A stretch of 64,000 nt of DNA. Origin: CAYVBW01 sp964588685. Lineage in GTDB: Bacteria; Patescibacteriota; Microgenomatia; UBA1400; PJMF01. The notes under the pieces were generated by a model. It did no database searches and was not told where the DNA came from. It worked only from the letters and a program-made list of their open reading frames with translations. This document shows positions 17,399 to 26,829 of the stretch, piece after piece (the stretch's first letter is position 1; each line of letters begins with the position of its first letter). The DNA lies in the NCBI GenBank assembly GCA_964588685.1, contig CAZPQG010000004.1:1-64000 (forward strand), given 5' to 3'. The position numbers and the translations under genes are program-made.

Positions 17399-18577
17399 AT
17401 GAAAAACAAACTAATAGTATGGATCATTGCTTTCGTTATTTTAGTATTGAGCTTAGGGGTTTATGTTTTTAAAGACAGATTGACAGCATTATTTTTTATT
17501 CCTCGTCTCAGCCAAATTGATGAAGACGTGACACAAGAGGATATTGATCCTGAAAGCAAGGTGGTTACTCCTTTGCCAAATGATCAAACACCAACCACTC
17601 AAATCGAGATTTACGCTCAAAACTTAAATATTCCTTGGGAAATTGCTTTTTTACCTGATGGGTCTTTATTAGTCACAGAACGTCCGGGCAATCTAGTACG
17701 AATTCTTCAAGAAGATCAAGAGCAGACAGTTATCGATGGGGTAGAACATATTGGGGAAGGTGGACTGCTGGGACTGGCTTTGGACCCAAATTTTCAAGAG
17801 AACAGCCTGATTTATTTGTATTTAACCACTCAAGTTAATGGGGGCTTAATTAACCGGGTTGAGAGTTACAGCTATGATTTAAATAATCACCAATTGTCTA
17901 ACCGACAGTTAATCATTGATAATATTCCGGGAGCAAGCACGCATGATGGAGGCCGCATGGCTTTTGGACCGGATGAACTGCTATATATAACCACTGGTGA
18001 CGCTCAAGAAAGCAGCTTAGCTCAAGATTTAGATTCTTTGGCAGGCAAAATTTTACGGCTTAATCCTGACGGCAGTGTTCCTGATGGCAACCCCTTTGAT
18101 AGCCCGGTATATTCTTACGGCCACCGCAACCCTCAAGGCTTAGCTTGGGATAATCAGGGTCGGCTGTGGGCAACAGAACATGGACCAACCGGCCGGGATG
18201 AGGTTAATTTAATTGAAGCCGGTAATAATTACGGCTGGCCCGTTATCCGCGGTGACGAGACTGAGGAGGGCATGCTGAAGCCGGTAATTCATTCCGGCGG
18301 CGATGACACTTGGGCGCCGGCTGGAGCTGAAATCATAAATAATACTTTGTTGTTTGGCGGATTACGCGGTTCAGCTTTATTTTCAGTCGAAATTGAAGGA
18401 GAGAATTTAGTTAATTTGCAGCACAATTTTCTTAATAACTACGGGCGATTACGAATAGTTAAATTTGATGGTGAAGATTGGATTTACCTAGCTACCAGTA
18501 ATACTGACGGCCGAGGAACTGTTCAAGAAAATGATGACAAGATTATTCGGCTGAAACCTTCAGTGCTAGGCCTATAA
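17399..18577 (+). CDS. Membrane-anchored PQQ-type sugar dehydrogenase-like (GSDH) beta-propeller
   Basis: A 392-residue protein of the glucose/sorbosone dehydrogenase family. Residues 5-28 form an N-terminal membrane anchor, so the propeller is extracytoplasmic. Family landmarks follow in order: IPWEIAFLPDGSLLVTERPG near 78, GEGGLLGLALDPNF near 120, THDGGRMAFGPDELLYITTGD near 180-200, RNPQGLAWD near 241, and EHGPTGRDEVNLIEAGNNYG near 260, then WAPAGAEI. Family members oxidise sugars with PQQ, but a genome of this type may lack PQQ synthesis, so the cofactor and activity are uncertain. It could be a structural or sugar-binding propeller. Confidence 0.8.
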   Translation: MKNKLIVWIIAFVILVLSLGVYVFKDRLTALFFIPRLSQIDEDVTQEDIDPESKVVTPLPNDQTPTTQIEIYAQNLNIPWEIAFLPDGSLLVTERPGNLVRILQEDQEQTVIDGVEHIGEGGLLGLALDPNFQENSLIYLYLTTQVNGGLINRVESYSYDLNNHQLSNRQLIIDNIPGASTHDGGRMAFGPDELLYITTGDAQESSLAQDLDSLAGKILRLNPDGSVPDGNPFDSPVYSYGHRNPQGLAWDNQGRLWATEHGPTGRDEVNLIEAGNNYGWPVIRGDETEEGMLKPVIHSGGDDTWAPAGAEIINNTLLFGGLRGSALFSVEIEGENLVNLQHNFLNNYGRLRIVKFDGEDWIYLATSNTDGRGTVQENDDKIIRLKPSVLGL

Positions 18578-18653
18578 ATAGTTAGAAGCCGCACAATTAT
18601 TTAACTGACTGTTAAATCTGTTTCCGAGATATAATTCTGTCACTATCAAACTG

Positions 18654-18729
18654 GGTGGTATACCGGATTCGAACCGGCGGCCTTCCCCTCCACAGGGGGA
18701 CGCTCTAGACCAACTGAGCTAATACCACC
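18654..18729 (-). tRNA. tRNA-His (anticodon GTG)
   Basis: The minus-strand sequence folds as a tRNA with anticodon stem TCCCC/GGGGA, loop CTGTGGA and anticodon GTG. The extra 5' G(-1) facing C73, the identity mark of tRNA-His, is encoded. CCA is not encoded. Confidence 0.95.
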
Positions 18730-18807
18730 TTAAAAAGTTATACCTCTAGCTTACCTCCAGCCGTTTTTTCTGCTTATATCTTAATTTTACCACTGTTAAC
18801 AATACTG

Positions 18808-18881
18808 CGCGCCGGGAGGGATTCGAACCCACGACCTACTGCTTAGAAGGCAGTTGCTCTATCCAGCTGAGCTACCAGCGC
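18808..18881 (-). tRNA. tRNA-Arg (anticodon TCT)
   Basis: The minus-strand sequence folds with acceptor GCGCTGG/CCGGCGC, anticodon stem ACTGC/GCAGT, loop CTTCTAA and anticodon TCT. The T stem GTGGG/CCCTC contains one T-T mismatch. CCA is not encoded. tRNA-His lies 78 bp downstream on the same strand. Confidence 0.93.
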
Positions 18882-19183
18882 TTAAAAACAATTATTTTAT
18901 TACTCAAAATGATAAATACTCAAGATTAAGTGAGTAAGTTTGAATGAAATCACCCTCTGTCTAAATAAAATCGTTCAATAAAATAATTAAAATAATACAG
19001 GGCTGTAATGCTGCACTATATGAATTATAATATATTATCCTCAATTTAGAAACATAATTTAACTTATTTAGCCTGATTTAGCATCATTAGCCAATAAATT
19101 GAGGCGCTTAAAGATTTAAAATTTAGGCACTGATTAAGGCCTAGTTAATAACTGCTAGACAGCAGCAAAGCAAAATACACATC
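18882..19183 (+). promoter_or_regulatory. Leader region before uvrB
   Basis: This 302-bp gap holds a TATAAT at 19026-19031 that could drive uvrB with a leader of about 145 nt. I saw no LexA-type or other operator and no Shine-Dalgarno before the uvrB ATG. Confidence 0.3.
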
Positions 19184-21508
19184 ATGAAATTTAAACTTAA
19201 ATCAGATTTCCAGCCAACAGGCGATCAACCTCAAGCCATCAAAAAATTAGTCAAAGGTGTTGACCAAGAGCTTGAAGATCAAGTCTTGCTGGGTGTAACC
19301 GGTTCTGGAAAAACTTTTACCATTGCTAATGTCATTGAAAAAACTCAAAAACCAGCTTTAGTGATTGCTCACAACAAAACTTTAGCAGCCCAGCTATATC
19401 AAGAATTTCGAGATTTTTTTCCTAATAACGCAGTAACTTATTTTGTTTCTTATTATGACTATTATCAACCGGAAGCTTATCTTCCCTCCACTGACACTTA
19501 TATAGAAAAAGAAGCTCAAATTAATGATGAAATTGATAAACTACGCCTGGCTGCAACTACCAACTTGCTTACTCGTAAAGATGTAATTGTAGTAGCCTCA
19601 GTTTCCTGTATTTATAACCTGGGTAATCCTGTGGAGTATAAAGATCATATTTTAGAATTAATTGAAGGAGAAGTTATTGCCCAAAAAACGCTCTTGCTGC
19701 AATTAGCTAATCTACAATACGAACGTAGTGAAACTGATTTTAGAAGAGGCACTTTTAGAGTGAGAGGTGATACGATTCAAGTTTGGCCCGCTTATCTTGA
19801 TTCAGCTTTAAAAATAGAAACATTAGACGATCGCATTACTGACATCCAAGAAATTGAACCCATTAGCGGCGTACCTATTAAAAATTTATCAGAACGCAAA
19901 GCCTTTAAAAATGACCAGGAACGCTATATTTTATATCCGGCTAAACACTATATTGTTGACCCCAAAACTCAAAAGCAGGCGTTTGCTGAAATTAGGCAAG
20001 ATCTTAAAAAAAGAATTAAGCAGCTAAAAAAACAGGAGAAAGAATTGGAAGCCTATCGTCTCAATAAAAAAGTTAAATATGATTTAGAGATGATTGAAGA
20101 ATTCGGTTTTGTCAACGGCATTGAAAATTACTCCCGTTATTTTGACGGGCGACAGCCGGGCGAACCTCCTTATACTTTAATTGATTATTTTCATGCTAAT
20201 GTTGATCGTTTCAATCAAGGCAATTTTTTAACCGTTATTGATGAAAGCCACATGACCATACCGCAAATAAAAGGCATGTATCACGGCGACCGCTCCCGTA
20301 AAGAAACTTTGATTGACTACGGCTTTCGCTTGCCCTCAGCTTTAGATAATCGACCTCTAAATTTTGATGAATTTTTAGATAAAACGCAGCAAAACTTATA
20401 TGTTTCAGCCACTCCTAAAGATTGGGAAATAAAAAAAAGTAATGACAGAGTAGTAGAACAATTAGTCAGACCAACCGGTTTGATTGACCCTAAAATAGAG
20501 CTCAGGCCGACTAAAAACCAAATTCAAGATCTAATTCTAGAAATTATTAAAAGAGTAAATTTAGGCCAAAGAGTGTTGGTCACCACTTTAACTAAAAGAA
20601 TGGCTGAGGACTTAACTGATTACCTGAATAACAAAAAAAAGATAGATCAATTGGTAGCAGCTTCTTTAGAGAATTTTCAAAAGCAACAGCAAGCTAAGCA
20701 GGACAATCGGCAAGCTGAACCAAATAAGCAGCAGCCTGAACAAATTTCTAATCTGCCAGTTAAAAAAATGGGGAAGGGCTTAATTGATCAAAAATTTCTT
20801 ACTAAGGCTGATGTGAGTAATTTTAAGAAAAATCAGCCCCGGCAGCAAACAAAAAGAAGTAATAAGATCAGCATTCAATATCCAAAAGTAGCTTATTTAC
20901 ACAGCGAGATTGAAACATTAGAGAGATCTGATATTTTAGATGACTTGCGGCAAGGAAAATTTGACGTCATAGTCGGCATCAACTTGCTGCGCGAAGGGCT
21001 TGATTTACCTGAAGTAAGTTTGGTCGCAATTTTAGATGCTGACAAAACCGGTTTTTTAAGATCAGAGATTGCGTTAATTCAAACTATGGGGCGCGCCGCC
21101 CGCCACCAAGAAGGGCTAGCTATCTTATATGCTGACTATCTAACAAAAGCTATGAAATCTGCTATCAACGAAACACAAAGGCGGCGGCGCGCTCAAATTA
21201 AATACAACCAAAAACATAATGTTCAGCCTAAATCAATTAAAAAACCCATTAGAAAAAAACTACTAATCAGTAAAAAAAAGAAACAGCAAACAAAAACAAA
21301 CAGCAGCCAAGCTGTCATCATTCAAGTTTCCAAAAATGAACAAATTGATTTATCAGCCATTAATCCAAAAGCTCTCACTCCTTTTGATACAAAATCATTA
21401 ATCGCTAAACTTGAAAAAAGAATGAGGCAGGCAGCCAGAGATTTAGATTATGAACTAGCCGCAATCTTAAGAGATAAAATTAGATGGATAACTCAGGAGG
21501 CTAACTAA
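19184..21508 (+). CDS. uvrB: Excinuclease ABC subunit B, with a long insertion
   Basis: The damage-verifying helicase of nucleotide excision repair. Walker A is GVTGSGKTFTIAN near 36-48, the beta-hairpin region is YYDYYQPEAYLPSTDTYIEK near 92, the DEAD-like box is VIDESHMTIPQ near 350, and motif VI is QTMGRAARHQEG near 630. The C-terminal UvrC-binding UVR domain ends the protein (LEKRMRQAARDLDYELAAILRDKI region). At 774 residues it is about 100 longer than usual. The excess is a K/Q/N-rich segment of about 85 residues (about 481-566, 20626-20880) between KRMAEDLTDYL and VAYLHSEI, which normally adjoin. It opens the uvrB-uvrA-transglutaminase-uvrC series. Confidence 0.95.
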   Translation: MKFKLKSDFQPTGDQPQAIKKLVKGVDQELEDQVLLGVTGSGKTFTIANVIEKTQKPALVIAHNKTLAAQLYQEFRDFFPNNAVTYFVSYYDYYQPEAYLPSTDTYIEKEAQINDEIDKLRLAATTNLLTRKDVIVVASVSCIYNLGNPVEYKDHILELIEGEVIAQKTLLLQLANLQYERSETDFRRGTFRVRGDTIQVWPAYLDSALKIETLDDRITDIQEIEPISGVPIKNLSERKAFKNDQERYILYPAKHYIVDPKTQKQAFAEIRQDLKKRIKQLKKQEKELEAYRLNKKVKYDLEMIEEFGFVNGIENYSRYFDGRQPGEPPYTLIDYFHANVDRFNQGNFLTVIDESHMTIPQIKGMYHGDRSRKETLIDYGFRLPSALDNRPLNFDEFLDKTQQNLYVSATPKDWEIKKSNDRVVEQLVRPTGLIDPKIELRPTKNQIQDLILEIIKRVNLGQRVLVTTLTKRMAEDLTDYLNNKKKIDQLVAASLENFQKQQQAKQDNRQAEPNKQQPEQISNLPVKKMGKGLIDQKFLTKADVSNFKKNQPRQQTKRSNKISIQYPKVAYLHSEIETLERSDILDDLRQGKFDVIVGINLLREGLDLPEVSLVAILDADKTGFLRSEIALIQTMGRAARHQEGLAILYADYLTKAMKSAINETQRRRRAQIKYNQKHNVQPKSIKKPIRKKLLISKKKKQQTKTNSSQAVIIQVSKNEQIDLSAINPKALTPFDTKSLIAKLEKRMRQAARDLDYELAAILRDKIRWITQEAN

Positions 21509-21769
21509 TAACCGCTAGCAGTAAAAAAAATACCTATTTTTAGATTTTTTTCTCGAGTTACCTCCTTAACTCTTCAGGTATATTAGGGGTGATATTTTTC
21601 TAAATTTCTATTATAATTAATAGTTCGCTTTTTAAACTCAGCCTTCACAATTTGGGCGCTAAAAACAGTCAAAAAAAATACAGGCTGTTAATTCTTAAAT
21701 AATACCTGCTTAAATAGCTGTTGATTTAGCTAAAATAACTACCTTTAATCATCAACTTTAAATTTTTTT

Positions 21770-24754
21770 ATGCCATCTCAATCAACTAAAACTAAACCAA
21801 CACCGCTCTCACACATCATTGTCACTGATGCTAGAGAAAATAATTTGCGTCATATTAACCTCGCCATACCAAAAAATAAGCTGGTAGTCTTTTCCGGCTT
21901 ATCAGGCAGCGGCAAATCTACTATGGCCTTTGATACCCTCTATGCTGAAGGTCAGCGCCGCTATGTAGAATCACTCAGCTCCTATGCTAGACAATTCCTG
22001 GGAGTAATGGACAAACCTGATGTTGATCAAATTGAGGGCCTATCGCCGGCAATTTCTATTGACCAAAAAACTACCTCGCACAATCCTCGTTCTACAGTTG
22101 GCACTATTACAGAAATTTATGACTACTACCGTCTACTGTTTGCCAGAGTAGGTCATCCTCATTGTCCTGAGTGTGGCCAAGAAATCTCTACCCAAAGCAT
22201 TGATCAAATTCTTGATCAAATTTTAGCCCATCTCAAAAAAGAAGCTGCGGCCGGACCGGCCCGCTTAATGATTCTTGGCCCTGTAGTCCGTAACCGCAAA
22301 GGACAGTTCACTGAGTTGTTTGAAACTTTGCAAAGCAAAGGTTTTTCCAGAGCCAGAATAGATAAGCAAATTTATAAACTAGATACTGATTTAACCTTAA
22401 TTAAAACCAACAAACACAACATTGAGGTGGTAGTTGACCGCCTCACCGTTTCCAAACAACAACTGACCGATAAAAAAGAGCGGCAAGTTTTACGCAGCCG
22501 CTTAAATCAAGCAGTGGAACAATCTTTAAAATTAGCTGACGGCTTAGTTATTGCCAGCTTTATTAAAGATAAAAGTTTTAATTTCCCTGACAAACCACAA
22601 AATTTTAAAGATTATCTGTTTAGTGAAAAGTTAGCCTGCAGCGACTGCGGTATTTCCTTTAAAGAATTAGAACCGCGTTTATTTTCTTTCAATTCGCCGG
22701 AAGGTGCCTGTGAAACTTGTAATGGGCTGGGTTCGATTCTTGAGGTAGATGCGAATAAAATCGTTGCTCCCGACTTAACTTTGAGCGAAGGGGCCGTCAT
22801 TCCTTTTGCCCGCATGTTAAGCCATGATAGCTGGTTCAGCCGGACAGTCAAAACAGTGCTGTCCGAAGAAATGGATGAATCAGAAATTAAAACTGATTCT
22901 CAAACTAATTCCGGCTATCGACAAACACCTTTTAGTGAACTGCCGGCAAAAATTCAAGATTTACTACTGCATGGTAATAATAAAACCTATCAAGTTGCCG
23001 GTAAAAATCGCTTTGGCGAAGAAACTACTATTTATAAAGAATGGGAAGGTTTTATAGCTAATCTGGAACAACGCTATGAAGAAACAAGCAGCGATCATGT
23101 ACGCCGGGAAATAGAAAAGTATCAAAGAAAGGTAGAGTGTCCTTCGTGTCAAGGAGCCAGACTAAAACCGAAAGCGCTTTCAGTCAGCATTAATAATTTT
23201 AATATTGCCGAAATAACAGCTTTAACTATTTCTGACTGCCTTGACTGGACTCAGGAATTGCAGACTAAATCAATTTTAAGTTCTAAAGAAAGTGTGATTG
23301 CCAAATCAATTTTAAAAGAAATTATCACCCGTCTTAAATTTCTATCGTCCGTTGGCTTAAACTATTTAACTCTTGATCGAGAAGCTGGTTCACTGGCCGG
23401 AGGAGAAGCGCAACGCATCCGCTTAGCTTCTCAAATTGGGACCGGATTAACCGGAGTGCTATACATTTTAGACGAACCCACCATTGGCCTACATCAACGT
23501 GACAACCAACGCCTGATTAATACTTTAGAAAATTTACGCAATCAGGGTAATTCAGTTATCGTGGTTGAACATGATAGAGAAATAATTATGGCAGCTGATG
23601 AAGTAATTGATTTTGGCCCCAAAGCCGGTCAAGAAGGCGGCACTATTGCAGCTCAAGGAACACCGCAAGAAATTCAAGAGAGCAAAACTCTCACCGGCCA
23701 ATATTTATCTAACAAAAAACAAGTCGAACGTAAAAAGCCGCTGCGAGATAACTCCACCGACAATATTCACATTCAAGGAGCTCATCATCACAATCTTAAA
23801 TCAATAAATGTTAAATTTCCTACTAATAAATTGGTCTGTGTTACCGGTGTTTCCGGCTCAGGTAAATCAACTTTAATGGAAGACACTCTCTATCAACACT
23901 TACTGCAGCAATTAGGCAGAATCACTCAAGAAAAAGCTGGTGAAATTGACTCAATCGACATTCCGCAAGAAATTGGGCGGGTAAAATTAATTGATCAAAG
24001 CCCAATTGGCAAAACTCCTCGTTCTAATCCGGCCACTTACACCAAAGTGTTTGATTATATTCGAAAAATTTTTGCCAATACTCAAGAAGCTAAAATTAGA
24101 GGCTATAAACCCGGCCGTTTTAGTTTTAATGTCAAAGGCGGCCGGTGTGAAGCGTGTAAAGGTGACGGCCAGATTAAAATAGAAATGCAATTTTTAGCTG
24201 ACGTATACGTAAAATGCGATGTTTGTCACGGTAAACGATATAATCAAGAAACTTTACAAATTAAATATCAAGGTAAAAATATTTCTGAAATTTTAGATCT
24301 AACTATAGATGAAGCCTATCATTTTTTTCAAAATCACAGTACTTTAAGAAGAAAGCTTAAAACTTTAGTGGACGTAGGCTTAGGTTATTTAGAATTAGGC
24401 CAGCCGGCTCCTACTTTAAGCGGTGGAGAGGCACAAAGAGTCAAGATTTCAAGAGAATTAGCTGTCAGCCGAACTGATCATATTGTTTACTTGTTGGATG
24501 AACCTACTACCGGTCTTCATTTTGCTGACATTCAAAAATTGCTGGATGTGCTGCACCGCTTAGTAGAGCAGGGCAATACGGTAATTATTATTGAACATAA
24601 TCTAGATGTCATTAAAAATGCTGATTGGATTATTGATTTAGGGCCGGAAGGAGGGGAGGCCGGAGGAAAAGTGGTGGCAAGCGGTACACCGCAGCAAATA
24701 ACTCAAAATAAAGATTCTTATACCGGTTTATATCTGAAAGAAGTTCTTAAATGA
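21770..24754 (+). CDS. uvrA: Excinuclease ABC subunit A
   Basis: The damage-recognition ATPase of nucleotide excision repair, a dimer with two ABC modules. The first Walker A is SGLSGSGKSTMAF (about 43-55) and the second is GVSGSGKSTLMED near 695. Both signature motifs are present (LAGGEAQRIRLA and LSGGEAQRVKIS). Zinc-binding cysteine pairs appear at CSDCG...CETC near 290-320 and at CEAC...CDVC near 788-822. At 994 residues it is slightly longer than usual. It lies 261 bp after uvrB on the same strand. No Shine-Dalgarno is visible before the ATG. Confidence 0.97.
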   Translation: MPSQSTKTKPTPLSHIIVTDARENNLRHINLAIPKNKLVVFSGLSGSGKSTMAFDTLYAEGQRRYVESLSSYARQFLGVMDKPDVDQIEGLSPAISIDQKTTSHNPRSTVGTITEIYDYYRLLFARVGHPHCPECGQEISTQSIDQILDQILAHLKKEAAAGPARLMILGPVVRNRKGQFTELFETLQSKGFSRARIDKQIYKLDTDLTLIKTNKHNIEVVVDRLTVSKQQLTDKKERQVLRSRLNQAVEQSLKLADGLVIASFIKDKSFNFPDKPQNFKDYLFSEKLACSDCGISFKELEPRLFSFNSPEGACETCNGLGSILEVDANKIVAPDLTLSEGAVIPFARMLSHDSWFSRTVKTVLSEEMDESEIKTDSQTNSGYRQTPFSELPAKIQDLLLHGNNKTYQVAGKNRFGEETTIYKEWEGFIANLEQRYEETSSDHVRREIEKYQRKVECPSCQGARLKPKALSVSINNFNIAEITALTISDCLDWTQELQTKSILSSKESVIAKSILKEIITRLKFLSSVGLNYLTLDREAGSLAGGEAQRIRLASQIGTGLTGVLYILDEPTIGLHQRDNQRLINTLENLRNQGNSVIVVEHDREIIMAADEVIDFGPKAGQEGGTIAAQGTPQEIQESKTLTGQYLSNKKQVERKKPLRDNSTDNIHIQGAHHHNLKSINVKFPTNKLVCVTGVSGSGKSTLMEDTLYQHLLQQLGRITQEKAGEIDSIDIPQEIGRVKLIDQSPIGKTPRSNPATYTKVFDYIRKIFANTQEAKIRGYKPGRFSFNVKGGRCEACKGDGQIKIEMQFLADVYVKCDVCHGKRYNQETLQIKYQGKNISEILDLTIDEAYHFFQNHSTLRRKLKTLVDVGLGYLELGQPAPTLSGGEAQRVKISRELAVSRTDHIVYLLDEPTTGLHFADIQKLLDVLHRLVEQGNTVIIIEHNLDVIKNADWIIDLGPEGGEAGGKVVASGTPQQITQNKDSYTGLYLKEVLK

Positions 24755-24861
24755 TCAAGGGACAAACCAACAAGAGCTGTGCAAACGCATACTAAAAAGG
24801 GAGCCGAGCAAAGAAAAAAATAAAGAAAAAGTAGATTTAAACAGGTTAAATAAGCAGCGGT

Positions 24862-24878
24862 TATAATGAAACTATAAT
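24862..24878 (+). promoter_or_regulatory. Two -10 boxes directly before transglutaminase gene
   Basis: TATAAT occurs at 24862-24867 and again at 24873-24878, with the ATG at 24892. The nearer box would give a leader of only about 7 nt. Confidence 0.4.
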
Positions 24879-24891
24879 AATTTTTAGAGCT

Positions 24892-26829
24892 ATGCCAAAA
24901 GGCCATTTGCTGCCAAATAAATATCTTGCTTTAGTATTTGTTTTTAGCTCTTTGCTGTTTCATAATCTACTGTTTTATAATCTCGCTCCCGCCTATGCCC
25001 AGGATGCTGAACATTTTTATACTAAACTCACCAGCCGCTACACTGTTGACCACTCAGGCAATACTAAAGTGGAACATACTTTTAATATTCACAATTTAAC
25101 TCCCGAATATTACATCAGCAGCTACGAAATAAAGCTGGGTACTGACGCCATCAATAATATCACCGCTGTCAGCCGGCAAAACAATCTTACTCCAGAAATT
25201 AGTCAATCCACCGGCCTAACTGAAATTAATATTTCATTCCCGGACAAGGTAGTGGGAAAAGATAAAGTTAGACAATTCACTGTCTCATACTCCAATCCCA
25301 TCATGTCTGAAGTCAACGGCCAAGTGCTGGAAACTTTTATTCCCAGTATGGATAGTGAGGAGCTGTATGATGAGCATAAAGTAATCTTAATTACACCGGT
25401 AATATTTGGCCATCCTTCGCGCATCAATCCAAAAGACTACACCATTCAGCAAGAAGGAGATAATTTTGTTCTAACCTATCAAAACTTAGGTGCAAAGGGA
25501 GTCTCGGCTATTTTTGGGTCAGAGCAAATTTTCAATTTTAAAATTCGCTATCATCTTGAAAATCCGGGCAGTCAGCCGGCTATCACCCAAGTCAGTTTGC
25601 CGCCTGATACACCTTTTCAAAAAATTTTTTATCATAATTTAGAGCCAAAGCCTGAAAAAATTGCAGTAGATGTTGACGGCAATTGGATAGCAACTTATTA
25701 TTTACCCGCCAACAACGTAGTGCAGGTAGATATTGATGCTTCGGTTTTAGTAAGTTTAGATCAAATTCAACCCCATCTTAATCAAGAACCATTGTCGGTT
25801 CATCTTGAGTCCCAATCATTTTGGCAAAGCAATGATCAGAAAATTATTGAACTAGCTCGACAACATTCTAATCCGGAAAGTATTTACCAGTTTGTGGTTA
25901 ACGAGTTAAACTACACTGAAGCTGATTTAACTGAAAAATTAGAACGCTTAGGTGCTGTTGGAGCCTTGCAAACACCTAATTTAGCTACCTGCCAAGAGTT
26001 TTCTGATTTATTTATTGCCGTTGCCAGAGCAGCCAATATTCCTGCTAAAAGAGCTACCGGTTATGCTCACAGTAATGATCCTGTGCTGCAACCATTAGGC
26101 TTAGTAACGGACATTCTTCATGCCTGGCCGGAATATTATGATGAAGCATCGCAAAGCTGGGTGCCGATTGATCCGACCTGGGGCAGCACTATGAAGAACA
26201 TTGATTATTTTAACCATTTTGATCTTAAGCATATTGTTTTTGCTTATAATGGAAAATCTAGTCGTTTCCCTTTAGCTGCGGGCGATTACAAATTACCTAA
26301 CCAAGAATCAAAAGATATTAAAGTAGAGTTCGGTACAAACTTTCCTGAAGCAGAGCCTAAATTCGAGATAGCGCTCAAGCCCAGAAAAATTTTAAGTGTC
26401 ATTGATTTGCCCAGTTGGTATGATGTAGTTATTGAAAACTCAACCGGTCAAGCTTGGTATAATAATCAACTCACTTTATCTGCTGAGGATGAAGGTGTCA
26501 TTTTAAACTATCCTCAACAAACAATAACTTTACTGCCATGGCAGACCAAATCAATTCCAATCCAAGTTTTTAATAAAAATAATATACTTCCCAAAACAGA
26601 CAGCTTAGAAATAGCATTGAGTAATCACAACTATGAACAACAGCAAGTCAAAGAACTCAAAACAATCAGGCCAATCTCAGACAAACTCCCGCAGCTTGAA
26701 ACAGGGCAAAAAATCAAAGAGGTGCAAAACAACATCTCTCAAGAAGAAATCTTCATATCCTTGGGAATCATCATTAGCCTTACTGCCATCACAACCGGGA
26801 GTTTATTGGTTTTTAAACGACGACAATAA
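24892..26829 (+). CDS. Secreted transglutaminase-like protein with C-terminal membrane anchor
   Basis: A 645-residue envelope protein. A signal peptide (about 12-37) ends near AYAQDAE. Residues about 40-270 look like beta-sandwich domains. The transglutaminase/cysteine-protease-like core lies at about 315-440: Cys in LATCQEFSDLF, His in DILHAWPEYY and Asp in PIDPTWGS, so the catalytic triad appears intact. Another beta domain follows, and the last 26 residues are a membrane helix ending in KRRQ. It may crosslink or cleave surface proteins. The last 197 bp overlap the uvrC reading frame, and the gene is unexpectedly embedded between uvrA and uvrC. Confidence 0.8.
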   Translation: MPKGHLLPNKYLALVFVFSSLLFHNLLFYNLAPAYAQDAEHFYTKLTSRYTVDHSGNTKVEHTFNIHNLTPEYYISSYEIKLGTDAINNITAVSRQNNLTPEISQSTGLTEINISFPDKVVGKDKVRQFTVSYSNPIMSEVNGQVLETFIPSMDSEELYDEHKVILITPVIFGHPSRINPKDYTIQQEGDNFVLTYQNLGAKGVSAIFGSEQIFNFKIRYHLENPGSQPAITQVSLPPDTPFQKIFYHNLEPKPEKIAVDVDGNWIATYYLPANNVVQVDIDASVLVSLDQIQPHLNQEPLSVHLESQSFWQSNDQKIIELARQHSNPESIYQFVVNELNYTEADLTEKLERLGAVGALQTPNLATCQEFSDLFIAVARAANIPAKRATGYAHSNDPVLQPLGLVTDILHAWPEYYDEASQSWVPIDPTWGSTMKNIDYFNHFDLKHIVFAYNGKSSRFPLAAGDYKLPNQESKDIKVEFGTNFPEAEPKFEIALKPRKILSVIDLPSWYDVVIENSTGQAWYNNQLTLSAEDEGVILNYPQQTITLLPWQTKSIPIQVFNKNNILPKTDSLEIALSNHNYEQQQVKELKTIRPISDKLPQLETGQKIKEVQNNISQEEIFISLGIIISLTAITTGSLLVFKRRQ

